From: Heloderma charlesbogerti
Taxonomy: Eukaryota > Chordata > Lepidosauria > Squamata > Helodermatidae
NCBI GenBank assembly: GCA_026122225.1
Contig: JANEZZ010003061.1
Location: forward strand, 3,472,001 to 3,536,000
Direction of reading: 5' to 3'
DNA length: 64,000 bases
Below are positions 32,188-43,320 of the stretch, in pieces; the stretch's first letter is position 1, and each line of letters starts with the position of its first letter. A program made the translations under genes and the position numbers. Below the pieces are notes generated by a model. It was not told the DNA's origin, did no database searches, and saw only the letters and a list, made by a program, of their open reading frames with translations.

Positions 32188-35100
32188 TGGAGGAGCGCTA
32201 GGGGCAGGCCATGCCAGGTAAGGGGAACAAGGGAGAGATGTGTAGTATCTGTCCCCTGCTCCGGGCCTGTCCAGAGCCAAAGGATGGTTGGGGGAGGCGT
32301 GACCCCATCTTCTGGCCTTCGTTTGCTGCTCTGCAATGCCAGGTCTGTTACCCAGAAAACCTCCCTCATCCATGACATGATCCTGGATGAGGGTGCAGAC
32401 CTGGCATGTATTACGGAGACCTGGCTGGCCGAGGCTGCTGCTCCAACCCTTGCAGCCATGTGTCCAGCCAGATTTTCGTATGCACAGCAGCCAAGGGCTG
32501 GGGATCGGGGAGGGGGAGTGGCTGTTATCTACCGAGAGTCCTTGGTCTTCACCAGACCCCCTCTCCGGGAGACCAAGGTTGCTGAGTGCATGTACTGGAG
32601 GTTGGGCCCGAAGGGCAGTCTGGGGATTCTGCTCGTGTACCGTCCACCCCGCTGCACAACTGACTCCCTGGCCGAGGTGCTTGAGGTGGTCTCTGATGTG
32701 CGTGTGCAGTCCCCTAACTTGTTGATGTTGGGGGACTTCAACGTACATTCAGAGGCCATCCTCACAGGAGCACCTCGGGACTTCATGGAGACCATGGCCT
32801 CCTGAGAGCTGCGCCATATTCTAACTGGGCCCACCCATGTAGCCGGTCATGCACTAGACCTTGTGTTTGTTTCTGGAGAAGTGGGGAGTGATCTGGAAGT
32901 CGGGGGTATATCCACCACCCCCTTGTCATGGTCAGATCACTATCTGGTGACGTTGGACTTCTCGGTTCCACAACCCCTCCGCAGGGGTGGAGGACCCATT
33001 AAAATGGTCTGCCCCAGGCATCTTATGGATCCAAATGGATTCCTGAACGCGCTTGGGGATTCTCTGGGTCACGCCAACGGCCACTCGGTCAAGACCCTGG
33101 TGGGTGGCTGGAATGCCGCAATCACTGGCGCATTAGATCGGGTGGCTCCGAAATGCCCTCTCCCCTTGAACAGGGCTCGGACTGCACCATGGTTCAATTC
33201 GCGGTTACGAGCTCTGAAACAGGAGGTGAGACGGCTAGAGCGCCGGTGGCGGAAGTCTCGCTCCAAAGACGATCAGACACGGGCTAGAGCTGTATCTTCA
33301 GCCTATCACGTGGCGGTGAAGGAGGCAAAAAAGGAATATTATGCTGCCTCTATCGCGTCTGCAGAGTGCTGTCCCAGGAGGCTGTTCCAAGTGGTCCGGA
33401 GCCTGGTCGGTCCTGTGGCTCCGGAACCACTGGAGCATTCTAAGGCCTCCTGTGAGGCCTTGGCAAGGCACTTTGCAGATAAAATTGATCAGATTAGGTG
33501 TGTTACTCTGCACACTGTGGATACAGTTAGTGAGCAAGAGGCAGCCTGTGGCAAACCGGTTTTGTGGGATCGGTTCCAGCTTCTTCCTCCTGATGAAGTG
33601 GACAAGGTGCTTTCATCTGTACGGCCGACCACCTGCTTACTTGATCCTTGCCCATCTTGGCTCATTATGGGCTGCAGAGAGAGACTGGGTGAGGGGATCA
33701 AGGCGGTGGTGAACGCCTCCCTTGAGGAGGGAGTGATGCCATCAGCCCTCAAGGAGGCAGTGATAAGACCGCTCTTAAAGAAGCCCCCCTTGGATCCTCA
33801 AGTTTTGAACAACTTTTGCCCAGTCTCAAATCTGCCATTTTGGGGCAAGGTGATTGAGTGGGTGGTGGCGATGCGGTTGAAGGCACACTTGGAAGAAACT
33901 GATTATCTAGACCCATTTCAGTCGGGCTTCAGGCTTGGGCATGGGACAGAAACGGCCTTGGTCGCCTTGGTAGATGATATGAGGAGGGCTCTGGATAGGG
34001 GTGAATGCTCCTTCCTTATTCTCCTCGACCTCTCAGCGGCTTTCGATACCGTTGACCACGGTATCCTCCAGGACCGCCTGGAGGGGTTGGGCACTGGAGA
34101 CACCGTATTACGGTGGTTCCAGTCCTTCCTCTCCGGCAGGTACCAGAGGGTAGCTCTGGGAGAGGAGGTTTCGGACCCGTGGCCACTTACTTGTGGGGTG
34201 CCACAGGGTTCCATCCTCTCCCCGATGCTATTTAACATCTATGTGAAGCCGCTGGGGGCTATCATCAGGAGGTTTGGGGTGCAGTGTCATCAATATGAGG
34301 ATGACACGCAGCTCTACCTCTCATTCAAATCTTCACCAAGGTTGGCTGTAGAATCCCTGTCCAAATGTCTGGAGACGGTGAGTGGCTGGATGGGGAGGAA
34401 TAGGCTGAAGCTGAACCCTGACAAGACCGAGGTACTTTTGGTGGGAAACAAGAGGAGGCTGGGGGATGTTGACCTGGTGTTGAATGGGGTACGGCTACCC
34501 TTGAAAGACCAGGTCCGCAGCCTGGGGGTCATTTTGGACTCCCAGCTGTCCATGGAGGCTCAGCTGTCAGCTGTGAGCCAGACAGCACTGTATCAACTCC
34601 ATCTGATACGGCGGCTGCGCCCCTTCCTTCCCGACCATCTGCTCCCATCGGTAGTACATGCCCTGGTCTCCTCTCGTTTAGACTACTGTAATGCGCTCTA
34701 CGTGGGGTTACCCTTGAAGATGGTTCGGAAACTGCAGCTGGTACAGAACGCGGCGGCTCGCCTGATTAAAGGCAGCCGCCAGCGAGATCACATCACTCCA
34801 GTGCTGAAGGAGTTGCACTGGTTACCAGTTGTTTTCCAGGCCAAATTCAAGGTGTTGGTTTTGACCTTTAAAACCCTATATGGTTCCGGCCCAGCCTATC
34901 TTAAGGAGCGCCTCCAGCAGCACCAGACAGGCCGCTTAACAAGATCAGCCTCAGATGGCCTTCTCTCTGTCCCATCAGCCAGGACAGCTAGACTGGTGGG
35001 GATGAGGGAGAGGGCCTTTTCTGTGGTGGCCCCCACTCTGTGGAACTCCCTCCCTAGGGAACTCTGTCATGCCCCCTCTTTAATGAGCTTCCGTCGTGCA

Positions 35101-35251
35101 TTAAAAATGTGGTTGTTCAGGCAGGCATTTGGGGTGGGTTAGGGTATTTTAGTAAATGTATTGTAGAATTTTATTGTTTTAAACTGTTTTATTGTATGTT
35201 GTACATCGCCCAGAGTGGCTGGGTGACCAGCCAGATGGGCAATTAATAAAT

Positions 35252-35287
<36 letters not shown>
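32188..35287 (+). mobile_element. L2-clade LINE, 3.1 kb, with 10-bp target-site duplication
   Basis: The element begins tggaggagcgctaggggcag and ends in an AAT repeat tail (about 35255-35287). The direct repeat atacttctgc flanks it at 32178-32187 and 35288-35297. It is nearly identical by eye to the shorter copy at 6964-8309. It carries the endonuclease and reverse transcriptase but no ORF1. It lies in intron 8, antisense to B3GLCT, about 250 bp from the exon 8 donor. Confidence 0.93.
32284..35142 (+). pseudogene. L2 ORF2-type protein (endonuclease plus reverse transcriptase), one stop and altered YADD
   Basis: One frame runs from Met at 32284 to 35142, broken only by a TGA at 32803-32805 (probably a former Trp, before ELRHILTGPTH). 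Endonuclease motifs are LLLCNARSV, ITETWL, GGGVAVIYR, LMLGDFNVH and WSDHYLVTLDF. RT motifs are LLDLSAAFDTVDH and CGVPQGSILSPMLFNIY. The catalytic box reads YEDD (34294-34305) where the copy at 7352 has YADD. The C terminus ends MWLFRQAFGVG. An earlier in-frame Met at 32173 lies in flanking DNA, outside the element. The stop and the Ala-to-Glu change make activity unlikely. Confidence 0.92.
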
Positions 35288-35293
<6 letters not shown>

Positions 35294-35548
35294 CTGCAAA
35301 ATGTGGGGTTTCCCCTAGCCTGCTAATACACCCCTCTTGTGAAAGGATGGTGCCATTTTGGCTACATAAGGATTGACTCTCAGAGAATGAGATCAGTATT
35401 AGCATATACAATAATATTGATCCTTTATTATTCTATATAATGAACAAATGAAGAAAACATATACTGATATAACTCCCTTCTTCCTACTGCACAGAGCAAA
35501 GATAGGTAAGAACAAAACACATTTCCTAGTGTAGCAGAATGGACTTAC

Positions 35549-35612
35549 CTCATGTTTTAAATCTATTGTAAAATCTGACTTTAGAGGTTCATTTTTCAGT
35601 TTCTTTGCAAGC
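35549..35612 (-). CDS. B3GLCT: B3GLCT exon 8
   Basis: This 64-nt exon starts with the third base of a Lys codon, then reads LAKKLKNEPLKSDFTIDLKH and ends GAG before donor gtaagt. Acceptor ...attacacag adjoins 35612. Length and phase equal human exon 8 (c.597-660), whose donor is, from memory, the site of the recurrent Peters-plus mutation c.660+1G>A. The donor here is the strong consensus. Only about 250 bp of intron separate it from the L2 insertion downstream. Confidence 0.97.
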
Positions 35613-35974
35613 CTGTGTAATAAACATAAAAGAATATGTAGAAATAAATTTGAGGTTCTTTACATCAAGCTAGCAAACCACTACCTAGTAACATAAAGGG
35701 TAACAATCAACATGACGGCCCCCAAGCATCTTCCCCAGCACTGTTGAGCCCACCCCGCTCCATGGTTTACTGGGTACCTATAGGCTACGAAACAGGCAGG
35801 AGAACTAGAATGCAGATGGTTCAGATAACACAGCGAGTGTGATCATATGCAAGTGAGAGCACATTATCATGCCTACTTTGTGGCAGTGTTTGTGGCAAAG
35901 CCTTCATACTTCTCAGTCTCCACTGCATCCTCGAGTTGCTGTCCAGGTGGTGAATATCTTGTTAAAATCAGATC
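35613..35974. other. Intron 7 stretch without recognised features
   Basis: Nothing recognised between exon 8 and the DNA element at 35978. Confidence 0.4.
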
Positions 35975-35977
35975 TAT

Positions 35978-36270
35978 GGGCAGTACCCAACTGTGTCATT
36001 CCGTTAGCGCAATTGATATTGTGCTAGCAGAAACTAGGTTCCAAACTATGCGCAGGAAATCAACTAGTTACATTTGCGCAAGTGTGGTTGTGCAAGTGAT
36101 TGTCCATTATGCTTGCACAACTGTTGTACAAGCAGTTGCACTTTCCAGTTGCGCAACAGGTTGCACAACCCTTTGCACAACCAAATAGGCAACCACTTGT
36201 GCAACAGAACGTTTCAGAGGAGCTCTGCTAGTGCTAGAGTTTACAGAATGACACCACTGGATACTGCCCT
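35978..36270. mobile_element. Short DNA transposon (GGGCAG family) containing a TTGNNCAA cluster
   Basis: Left end gggcagtacccaactgtgtc and, inverted, right end gggcagtatccagtggtgtc are matching termini (17 of 20). The flanking triplets are tat (35975-35977) and tag (36271-36273), a possible decayed 3-bp duplication. The middle carries eight palindromic TTGNNCAA octamers. Confidence 0.7.
36074..36204. repeat. Cluster of eight TTGNNCAA palindromic octamers
   Basis: Octamers: ttgcgcaa 36074-36081, ttgtgcaa 36088-36095, ttgcacaa 36113-36120, ttgtacaa 36124-36131, ttgcgcaa 36149-36156, ttgcacaa 36161-36168, ttgcacaa 36173-36180, ttgtgcaa 36197-36204. TTGCGCAA is the known optimal C/EBP palindrome; the other variants are weaker matches. 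Whether any protein binds here is unknown. Confidence 0.9.
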
Positions 36271-37715
36271 AGGTGGGGATGTAGTGGAACACTTGGAGTC
36301 CTGCTATGACAAGTTTGCAAGGCACTCTGAGGATAAAATCACTCATGTCCACTTTGAACTTGGCACCAGTACTGATACAGTCAAGTTGTCCAGGGCTCCA
36401 TCTAGATCAGTTGTGTAGGATCAGTTTCACTGAGGATGTGGACAAAGTGCTTGAAGGGGTGCGACCAAACACCTGTACAGCTGGAGGAGATTAGGTGGAT
36501 CCAAGAAGGAGTTAATGCTGTTTGTGGGAGGGGGTGGACCTGGGATGTTTTAACTATCCCCCAGTCGATAATACCCCCTTTTAGGGCATAGAGTAGTGGT
36601 GGCTCGACTTCAGATGCTTTGGAAATAAGCAGATTATCTAGACCCATTTCAATCCAACTTCAGGTTTGGGTATGGTACTGAAATGGCAATGGTTATCCTC
36701 ATGGATGATCTCTGTTGGGAGAGAAGTGGGGAGAGCATCCCTTTTGATATCATCAACCATGGTATCTTGCTGAACTGCCTCTGAAGGTTGTGTGTCAACA
36801 GGCATGGTGATAATATGATAGTTCTGATCCTAGCTGCAAGGTCAGTTCCAGAAAGAAGCATTGGGGGTTTCTGCACAAGGGTCCATCTTATCTCCCATAT
36901 ATTTTAACATGTATATGAAGCTTCTGGGTAAGCTCACCAGAGGATTTTGAGTGAGTTGCCATCAATATGCTGATGACACCCAGCTCCAGTTCTGAGTCAG
37001 GTGAGGCTGTGCAGCTACTGAACCAGTGTCTGGATTTGGTAATGGGATGGATGAGGGCCAATAAACTGAAGCTGAATCTTGACAAACCAAGATTCAGGGT
37101 AGGTGGTTCTCATTTTTGGAAATTGGGTATGCAGCCCATTCTAGATGAGGTTGCAATTGTACTGAAAGAGCAGGTGCGTAGGTCAGGCACACTCCTTGAT
37201 CCAGCTTTGTCACTTGAAGTCCAGGTGGCCTTTTACCAGCTACAACAGTTTCTGAAAAGGAATAGTCTAGCCATGGTGGTTCACACTCTGGTAACCTCTC
37301 AGTAGAATTACTGTACTATGTTGTACATGGGGCTGCTCTTGAAGATGACCTGGGAACTTCAGCTAGTATAGAATGTGACAAAATTTTAATAGGTATAGCA
37401 AGAAGGAACCTCATTACACCGATTCCGAAGGAGTTGCACTGGCTGCCTATTAGCTTCTGAGCCCAATTCAAAGTGGTGACTTTTAAAACCCCAAACGGCT
37501 TGGGAAAAAAGTATCTTAAGGAGTGCCTGAACAACAACAACTCCCTGTATCAGCCTGCCTGTATCTTAAGATTGTCAGGGGAGGCTCTTCTACAAGTACC
37601 TTGGGTAGATTATGTGACAAGAAAGTGTCCCAGTTGTGGAATATCTTCACCATGGAAGTCTGATGCCAGCTCAAAACCTTCTTGTTTGTCCAGGCATTTT
37701 AACTGGATGACATGA
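36271..37715 (+). mobile_element. L2-clade LINE, old and decayed
   Basis: Fragments of the L2 protein appear in shifting frames: CYDKFARHSEDKI (about 36300), DPFQSNFRFG-like (about 36640), motif near 36965 (QYADDT read as caatatgctgatgac), MGWMRANKLKLN (about 37045), and LHWLP-like near 37435. Several stops and frameshifts break it. It is clearly older than the copies at 6964 and 32188. Confidence 0.8.
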
Positions 37716-38238
37716 TCTCTGTGTGAAGTGTATTTGCTGCCCCCTTTCAGTTTCAGAAAGTTTCAGAATTCTTCAGCATATTCCAGAAGATACATTTTTT
37801 ACTTCTAGAAGGCGTCACTGCTCATTAGTCAAGTATGCCTTGCTTTTTTATTGCTTTCCATCTGTATTTAATTCTCTTTTGCCCAGATATTTTGGACACT
37901 TGGTTAGGATCTATATTTGTCTGTATACAAATAAACCAAAGTTATATGCAAACACCTGTTTCCCAAAATGTACATTTATGGAGTTTTAATTGCGTATTAA
38001 TGCATTTTACAATACACTTGTGTGATAGTGCATGCAGTAAATGGAAATGGACTTTTAAGGGTTTATAGTTACCTAACATTGGATAAGAGCTCATTTGTGA
38101 TCAAAGAGTCTTAGTACATTTTATATACATACAAACATAGAGAGATATTTAATGCTTAACATAATTTCCAAAGCACTTTATAAACACCCAACCGTGTAGT
38201 AAACAAATTTAGAAAAAATTACAAAACTGAGTTCTTAC

Positions 38239-38375
38239 TTCTTTACAAGTGGAATACTAAGTGCCCAGCCAGCAGCAAAATCTGGAAATTTAAAAACTGT
38301 AGGGTTTTCTGCAAAGGCGTAATGGTGAATAATTGTAGATTCATCATCATGTAATGCTTTGCCTAAAAAAAATTC
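38239..38375 (-). CDS. B3GLCT: B3GLCT exon 7
   Basis: This 137-nt exon reads [45 protein letters not shown] and ends with two bases of a Lys codon. Acceptor ...cttctcccgcag adjoins 38375 and donor gtaaga adjoins 38239. A T run just inside the acceptor (GAATTTTTTTTAG) mimics a second acceptor 13 nt in; the true start is fixed by phase and by length (human c.460-596, also 137 nt). The encoded region is the end of the N-terminal GT31-like half. Confidence 0.97.
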
Positions 38376-39138
38376 CTGCGGGAGAAGAGAGTCACTGTTG
38401 AAGGTATCAGGTGTATAATTTTAAGAAAGTTGAAGTGTCAAACTTAAAGGGCAGAGAGTCTTTTCATCTCCATTAAAGATCCATGGTCCATGGAACCCCA
38501 CAAGATTGACTGACTGAATAAATAAATAAATTTGACAGACACCACTAATTTTTTTATCCATCGGAGCTATGCTTCTTCCTTTAAACTTGAACACGCATAT
38601 GAGGAAATAGTGGTTTGACAGGTAAAACTACTCACCCTGTAAACAAGAGGTAACAGACAGGTCCTTCATTCTTTGTTGACATACCACTGACTATTTTATA
38701 TATGTGGGCAGAAGCATCAGCAACATTGGGTCTGCTAACACTCCTTTACTTACTGACACAAGGCAAGGTTAGGCTATAGTTCACGGATGTCATACTTCTC
38801 ATACCACTTAAGACAGTGGTAAAGTGAGTGAAGAGTCAGGTAGTGCTTGATTAACTATTTAATCACAAACCTTCATCTAATGGACAAGCATTAAAACAGA
38901 TCTTTTATTTTAATTCTACACTATCATTGCACTTCAGCTACTAGCCAGGTAAGCAATTGTGAATGAGGGAGTGTGCACTAGCCTGCTGTTTATTCATGTG
39001 ACTTATAGTTGTCAACTGGAGGTTAACAATTAATGGAAGTACACTTTCATAACCAAAGGTGATAATTACTTTATCTTACTCACAGATTAGAACCCACTCA
39101 GAAACAATATGAACACTAAATCTCTCAAATTGGCACTG
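38376..39138. other. Intron 6 stretch without recognised features
   Basis: AT-rich; only a short AAATA run at about 38518-38531. Confidence 0.4.
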
Positions 39139-39353
39139 GGTTAGTTCGCACGATCCAAATAAGTCTCCATGGCTTATTTAAATCGCGGCACATGCTGGGC
39201 ATGTGTGGGGCACAATTTCCATAATCACCACTTGGGCGTGGCTGTCATGTTGTCTGAATTCAGGAGGCATGGCATGTTGGAGGGGGAAATAACCCTCCAA
39301 TAACCCATGCGCTGCTCTGAGTTATTAGATTATTTTGATTTGCAAACCAGGTC
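39139..39353. repeat. Diverged relative of the TTCGCATGACA element family
   Basis: It starts gttagttcgcacgatcc and shares with 13829 and 19455 the order of small motifs (catggcttattt, cacatgctgggcatg, aaataaccctccaataacc, gatttgcaaaccaggtcac). Ends are poorly preserved. Confidence 0.5.
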
Positions 39354-39699
39354 ACTGTCTCCTTCTGGTTAAGGGAGTGACAAATTTTGATCCTGAACAT
39401 CTCTGAGTGGATCTTGGACACTGTGGCAAGTCAGAGGAATAAGACTCTTAGGATGTTGGTACCAAAACCGTATCTGCAATGTGATGTAGTTTCCTTGACA
39501 TATCGATATATAAACTATGTCCATTAATTACTTTCAACTTCCATTGTGGTGTAACCTTTTGCCGTTAAGCATCTTCAGCCATAAGTGGGCTTCATAGCAC
39601 CGTGTACATGCAAAGTAATAAAAATATCTATATTTTCCTTTTGTCCTTTCGTATTTCAAAACGTACTTCAAACCTAAGTACCCAATGCTACATTTTCAC

Positions 39700-39811
39700 C
39701 TTAGACTTGTCATATCTTCTAAGTGTTTTCAGTAGCTTTACAATATATATTCTCGTATCTTCTTCACAGAAAAAAATCCAAGAAGAGTTTCTGCTATAAG
39801 CAACAGAAAAC
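39700..39811 (-). CDS. B3GLCT: B3GLCT exon 6
   Basis: This 112-nt exon starts with the last base of a codon split with exon 5. It reads [37 protein letters not shown] and ends in phase 0. Acceptor ...ctttcttctttcag adjoins 39811; the donor gtgaaa at 39699 is non-optimal but has GT. Human exon 6 (c.348-459) has the same length. NSS is a potential N-glycosylation sequon, shared with human. The two following bases extend an open frame briefly before a stop, as expected of intron. Confidence 0.97.
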
Positions 39812-40123
39812 CTGAAAGAAGAAAGAAGTGGGTTTGTTGAAAAGATAGCTGAGGAAGGAATTGAGTATCTTCGATGCAAGAATAAAGGAAATATAAGGAG
39901 TCACGTGAACTGATTTTCTTCAACAATAAACGAAAGGCTAATTAATGCAGCCAAAAAAATAACATTATGGCCCTTGCTCAGACATAATCTGAGAGCATGG
40001 TTTCCTACATGAACAGGCTGCAGTGTGCCTTGAGCTTGTGCATTGCCCTTCTCCTCCTGTTTCACACACTATATTGGAATCCTCCACTGCCAGTTGTAAA
40101 CTAACCAAAGGTCCCCTAATGTC

Positions 40124-40474
40124 CAAACTTGGGGAAACTCAGGTCAGGGGGCCAAATACAGCTTTTCTGGGGTTCCACTCCACCCTCTGGGGTTCCCCAG
40201 ATGGCCATGCCCCCTCCCCTGGCTCCACCCCCTTTCCACCAGTTGTTTGGTGGTTTCCCAGTTTTTGTTCAGTTCTTCCCCATTCCATAAGGTTGAAACA
40301 CCTCTCCTAATGATTATAGTTGCTGGCAGTAAGAGCTTAAAGCTACAAGATGCTTGCATTTTTTTTGTATTTTTTGGCTCCACACCTTTTGCCTTCAGCC
40401 CTACTTGCCATTGTAATGCAGCCCCTGAAAGCTTCTCCAAAACTGATTCGGCTTAAAGAGGTTCCCTATACCTG
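40124..40474 (+). mobile_element. hAT-like non-autonomous transposon, copy 2
   Basis: Left end caaacttggggaaactcagg and inverted right end caggtatagggaacctcttt are decayed inverted termini. The interior (ggggttccccagatggccat, gtggtttcccag, cattccataaggttgaaac, gagcttaaagctac) matches 46142-47148 directly and 9760-10078 in reverse. It lies within intron 5, between exons 5 and 6. No clear 8-bp duplication. Confidence 0.7.
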
Positions 40475-40811
40475 TCCTACGGCTTCAGCTGTACTTCACC
40501 ATTGGTTACAAATCAGTCTTCTCCGAAGAGAAAAGCCTTTTGCTGAGTCTTAAAGATAGTGATGCACAGAGTAAGGTGGATGCGGGGCGGGGCAGGGGGG
40601 AGAGGAGAGGAGGGCATCCCAAAGATGAGTAGAATTGAGAATGCATGCAGAACATAGAGACGGAAATCTTTGGTTCCAGCAAAAAAGGGGGCTGATAAAC
40701 TACTTCTTTCAGCCACATTTTCACTGCAGATTACTTTGTTTCTATTGGTCACAGACATCTGACCTGGCCCAAACGGATGCCTCATAATTCATACCCATGT
40801 TTTGCACTTAC

Positions 40812-40888
40812 TCGTGCATTAATGGTAGAATGGTCCATGCACCTTCGTGCTTGTCCATCTGATGAATAAGCAGAACTGTTGGCATCTC
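40812..40888 (-). CDS. B3GLCT: B3GLCT exon 5
   Basis: This 77-nt exon reads [25 protein letters not shown] and ends with GA, the first two bases of a codon completed by exon 6. Acceptor ...gttttcttaaag adjoins 40888 and donor gtaagt adjoins 40812. Human exon 5 is c.271-347, also 77 nt, reading [20 protein letters not shown]. This is the most upstream B3GLCT exon I can find; exon 4 should lie to its right. Confidence 0.96.
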
Positions 40889-42350
40889 CTTTAAGAAAAC
40901 CACAAAACATTTTTATGATCCACATATTAATAAAACAACTTCAGAAAACTCTGTTTTAAAATAACAGACCATCTTGGTTTCAGCTTTTTCCACAAAATGT
41001 ATTCTTTGCAATTACCTATTTCTGAAGAATTATTTTTAATTAAACAACTCATAAATAATTCAAATTATCATCAGCATATTTTTTTTATCAGCCCAATTCT
41101 CACTCAAACAAGCTTTCACAGTACATCTATATTCAAATAAGCCTTAATTTTATTCCAAATCCACTGGTGCTTAAAACATTATATCAATGAAGTATGCACA
41201 AAATCCTGAAGGTGGACAAAATGCAGAATACTAGGCATAAAGGCTCTCCAAGCATGTATCAGCTGCTAGTCCCAAAGGACACACTTCTGCACGTTTTAGG
41301 TCTGTGAAAATGGGGTTGAGTTACAATTCTACCTGGACCCTTATGCTGGGTCATCCTTTTAATCTATAATTAACAGATGGTATGATGAAAAGACAGCCAA
41401 AACGCTGTCATAGCACACTATGTCAAAGCTGTAATAATATTCTCAAAATTGATACAAATTAAGCAAGGGAAAGAAAGTCAACCATTTTTACAACTCACTA
41501 AAGCAAGAAAAGAGTAGTAGTATTTTTTATTGTCTTGCATAACATTTCTAACCTGTACACACACATACTTCAGATTCTATCATGAGTTACACATATCCCA
41601 ATGCAAGTAGAAAATTTACAGGTAAATAGTAACCTGGATTAAGTACACTTTTTCAGACACCTTCTATAGCCAAAACACCCTCCTCTACAGCGAAGTGTAA
41701 AAAAAAAACCATACCGGAAACTGTCATGTTTTAGGAGAAAGTTTCACACGTTTGAGTATCACTAAGTTGTTTGACTAACTAGGCAATACAACATTTCTTA
41801 CAGAGGAATGCACTTGCTTGTGGGTCTGGCAGGTATTGTATTGACAATAAATATGAATCAAAATAACTTGAGAGAAGGTCTTCATAAAAACTTATCTTAC
41901 ATCTTCAAAAAATCAAACAATATTTACACGATAACAAGATATGGTATGATAGCATGGAATATATACAAAAAATACAACTAGTGAGAAGTAACCAGCAAAC
42001 ACATTTCAAAAGCTTTCAACAAATACTCAAGTGTTCTAAGGAACACACCTTTCACAAACCAAAAATTCTTTCTTACTCACGCAATCTTTCTGAGCTGTCC
42101 CAAAGGAGAACAGAAAGAAGTCAAAATGAGGTCATGAGGAGCTTTCCTGACTAAAGATCCAGGTGGGTTCTGGTAGAAGAATAAGGTTGTCTGAATGCCC
42201 TCTATGTTATATGATATATTCCTGATAAGTTTGCATGCAATAACTACCTTTTTAAAGAGTTATTTGAAAATCATTTCTTGACAATGGATTGTTTAACTTT
42301 TAAGTTATGTCTTCAAACAATAATGTTTACTTGCTCTGCTACCAAACAAT
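40889..42350. other. Presumed intron 4 of B3GLCT, AT-rich, no exon found
   Basis: I searched the minus strand for the exon that should end in a Gln or similar codon in phase 0 just before exon 5. None matched. A run of acceptor- and donor-like signals near 42081-42094 encloses only 14 nt and was rejected. Confidence 0.4.
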
Positions 42351-42661
42351 GGACAGTATCCAAGTGGGCCATTCTGCAAGCGGGGCCCACTACTGATTCT
42401 GGCCCGCAACCTGGGCCACCATGAACTCCGTTCCATAAATGGCACCCGCTACTTGCCCAATGGGGATTGAGCTCTTCCTTTAGGAAGCCCGGAAACAAGG
42501 GGAAACACTATTTTCTGGATTGGGACAGGTCAGCGGAGCTCCCTTATGAGAGCTCTGCTGACATGCCCCATTCCAGAAACAAGCATTTCCACTTGTTTCT
42601 GGTTCCTAGAGGAAGTGCTAAATCCCTGCTGTGCAAGTGGTGGGTGCTAAGTAAGGAATGG
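42351..42661. mobile_element. Short DNA transposon (GGGCAG family), copy 3
   Basis: It starts ggacagtatccaag at 42351, preceded by AAT. The interior shares ggacaggtcagcggagctcc and gagctctgctgacatgcccc with 61955-62225 and 315-674. The right terminus is decayed, so the end point is approximate. Confidence 0.55.
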
Positions 42662-42754
42662 AATTGGTTGTGGCCCCTTTTATTTCTTTACATTTTTATA
42701 TGTTTATTTCTTTACTTTTTTAATTTACCTTTTAATTTACTTTTATTATTTGTT

Positions 42755-42862
42755 TTTAAATTATTATTAACATTTATATACCACCTTATCTGATAAAAAG
42801 CTATCAAGGCAGTATACAACAATTTAAAACAAGAAAACCCTGAAACAATTTAAAAAGAACAT
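42755..42862 (-). repeat. Probable L2-like 3' tail, reverse orientation
   Basis: The segment attaacatttatataccacc ... ctatcaaggcagtatacaac is the reverse of an L2-type LINE 3' UTR end. No coding remnant. Confidence 0.5.
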
Positions 42863-42874
42863 TAAAATCATTAA

Positions 42875-43320
42875 GGGCGCAATCCTATGGCTGCTAGGCA
42901 GCGGCTAGACAGCCACAGGATTGTAGGTTTCTGGGAACCAACCTCAGAGCCCATGCTCTGAGGTCGGATCCTGGAGAACCACCTCTCTACCCCCTCCCCC
43001 ACTGCCTCGTAAGTAGCACGGATCATCCCCACACTCCACACTCTTAAGAGTGGTGTGGAGCGGAGCAAAATGGGGCATTCCCGGGGGTGGTGTGGGGAGT
43101 GTGGAAGTGCTGGTATGGCACTTCCTATGTGTCATCTGGCCTCCCCACCCTGCGCTCCAGTGTCCCGTGACTAGACAGCCGAAATTGGCCATCTAGCTGT
43201 GAATGCAGGGTGACTGGAGCATGGAGGAGATGATCCCCTCCACGCTCCTCCCACCATGCATTGGATAGGTGGTTGCCTCCGAGTTCAGAGGCAGCTGCCT
43301 ATCCCCATAGGATTGCTCCC
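42875..43320 (+). mobile_element. PIF/Harbinger-like MITE, copy 2
   Basis: Terminus gggcgcaatcctatgg on the left and, inverted, gggagcaatcctatgg on the right. The left flank is TAA; the right flank is tcc, so the duplication is not preserved. It aligns with 50418-50848 throughout (for example gatagccgaaattggcc-like, then tggaggagatg). Confidence 0.8.

Noticed and set aside
32173..32283. Met at 32173 as the start of the L2 protein
   Set aside because: The target-site duplication places the element start at 32188, so this Met is in flanking DNA.
39088..39100. A 13-nt mini-exon candidate on the minus strand (TGG GTT CTA ATC T before gtgagt) that would link exons 6 and 7
   Set aside because: The exon 7 acceptor at 38376 already includes the EFFLG codons, giving the exact human length of 137 nt, so no extra exon is needed.
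42081..42094. Strong-looking acceptor and donor enclosing 14 nt on the minus strand, considered as B3GLCT exon 4
   Set aside because: The translation does not resemble the expected residues before exon 5 and 14 nt cannot hold the missing segment. Extending it upstream runs into a stop.
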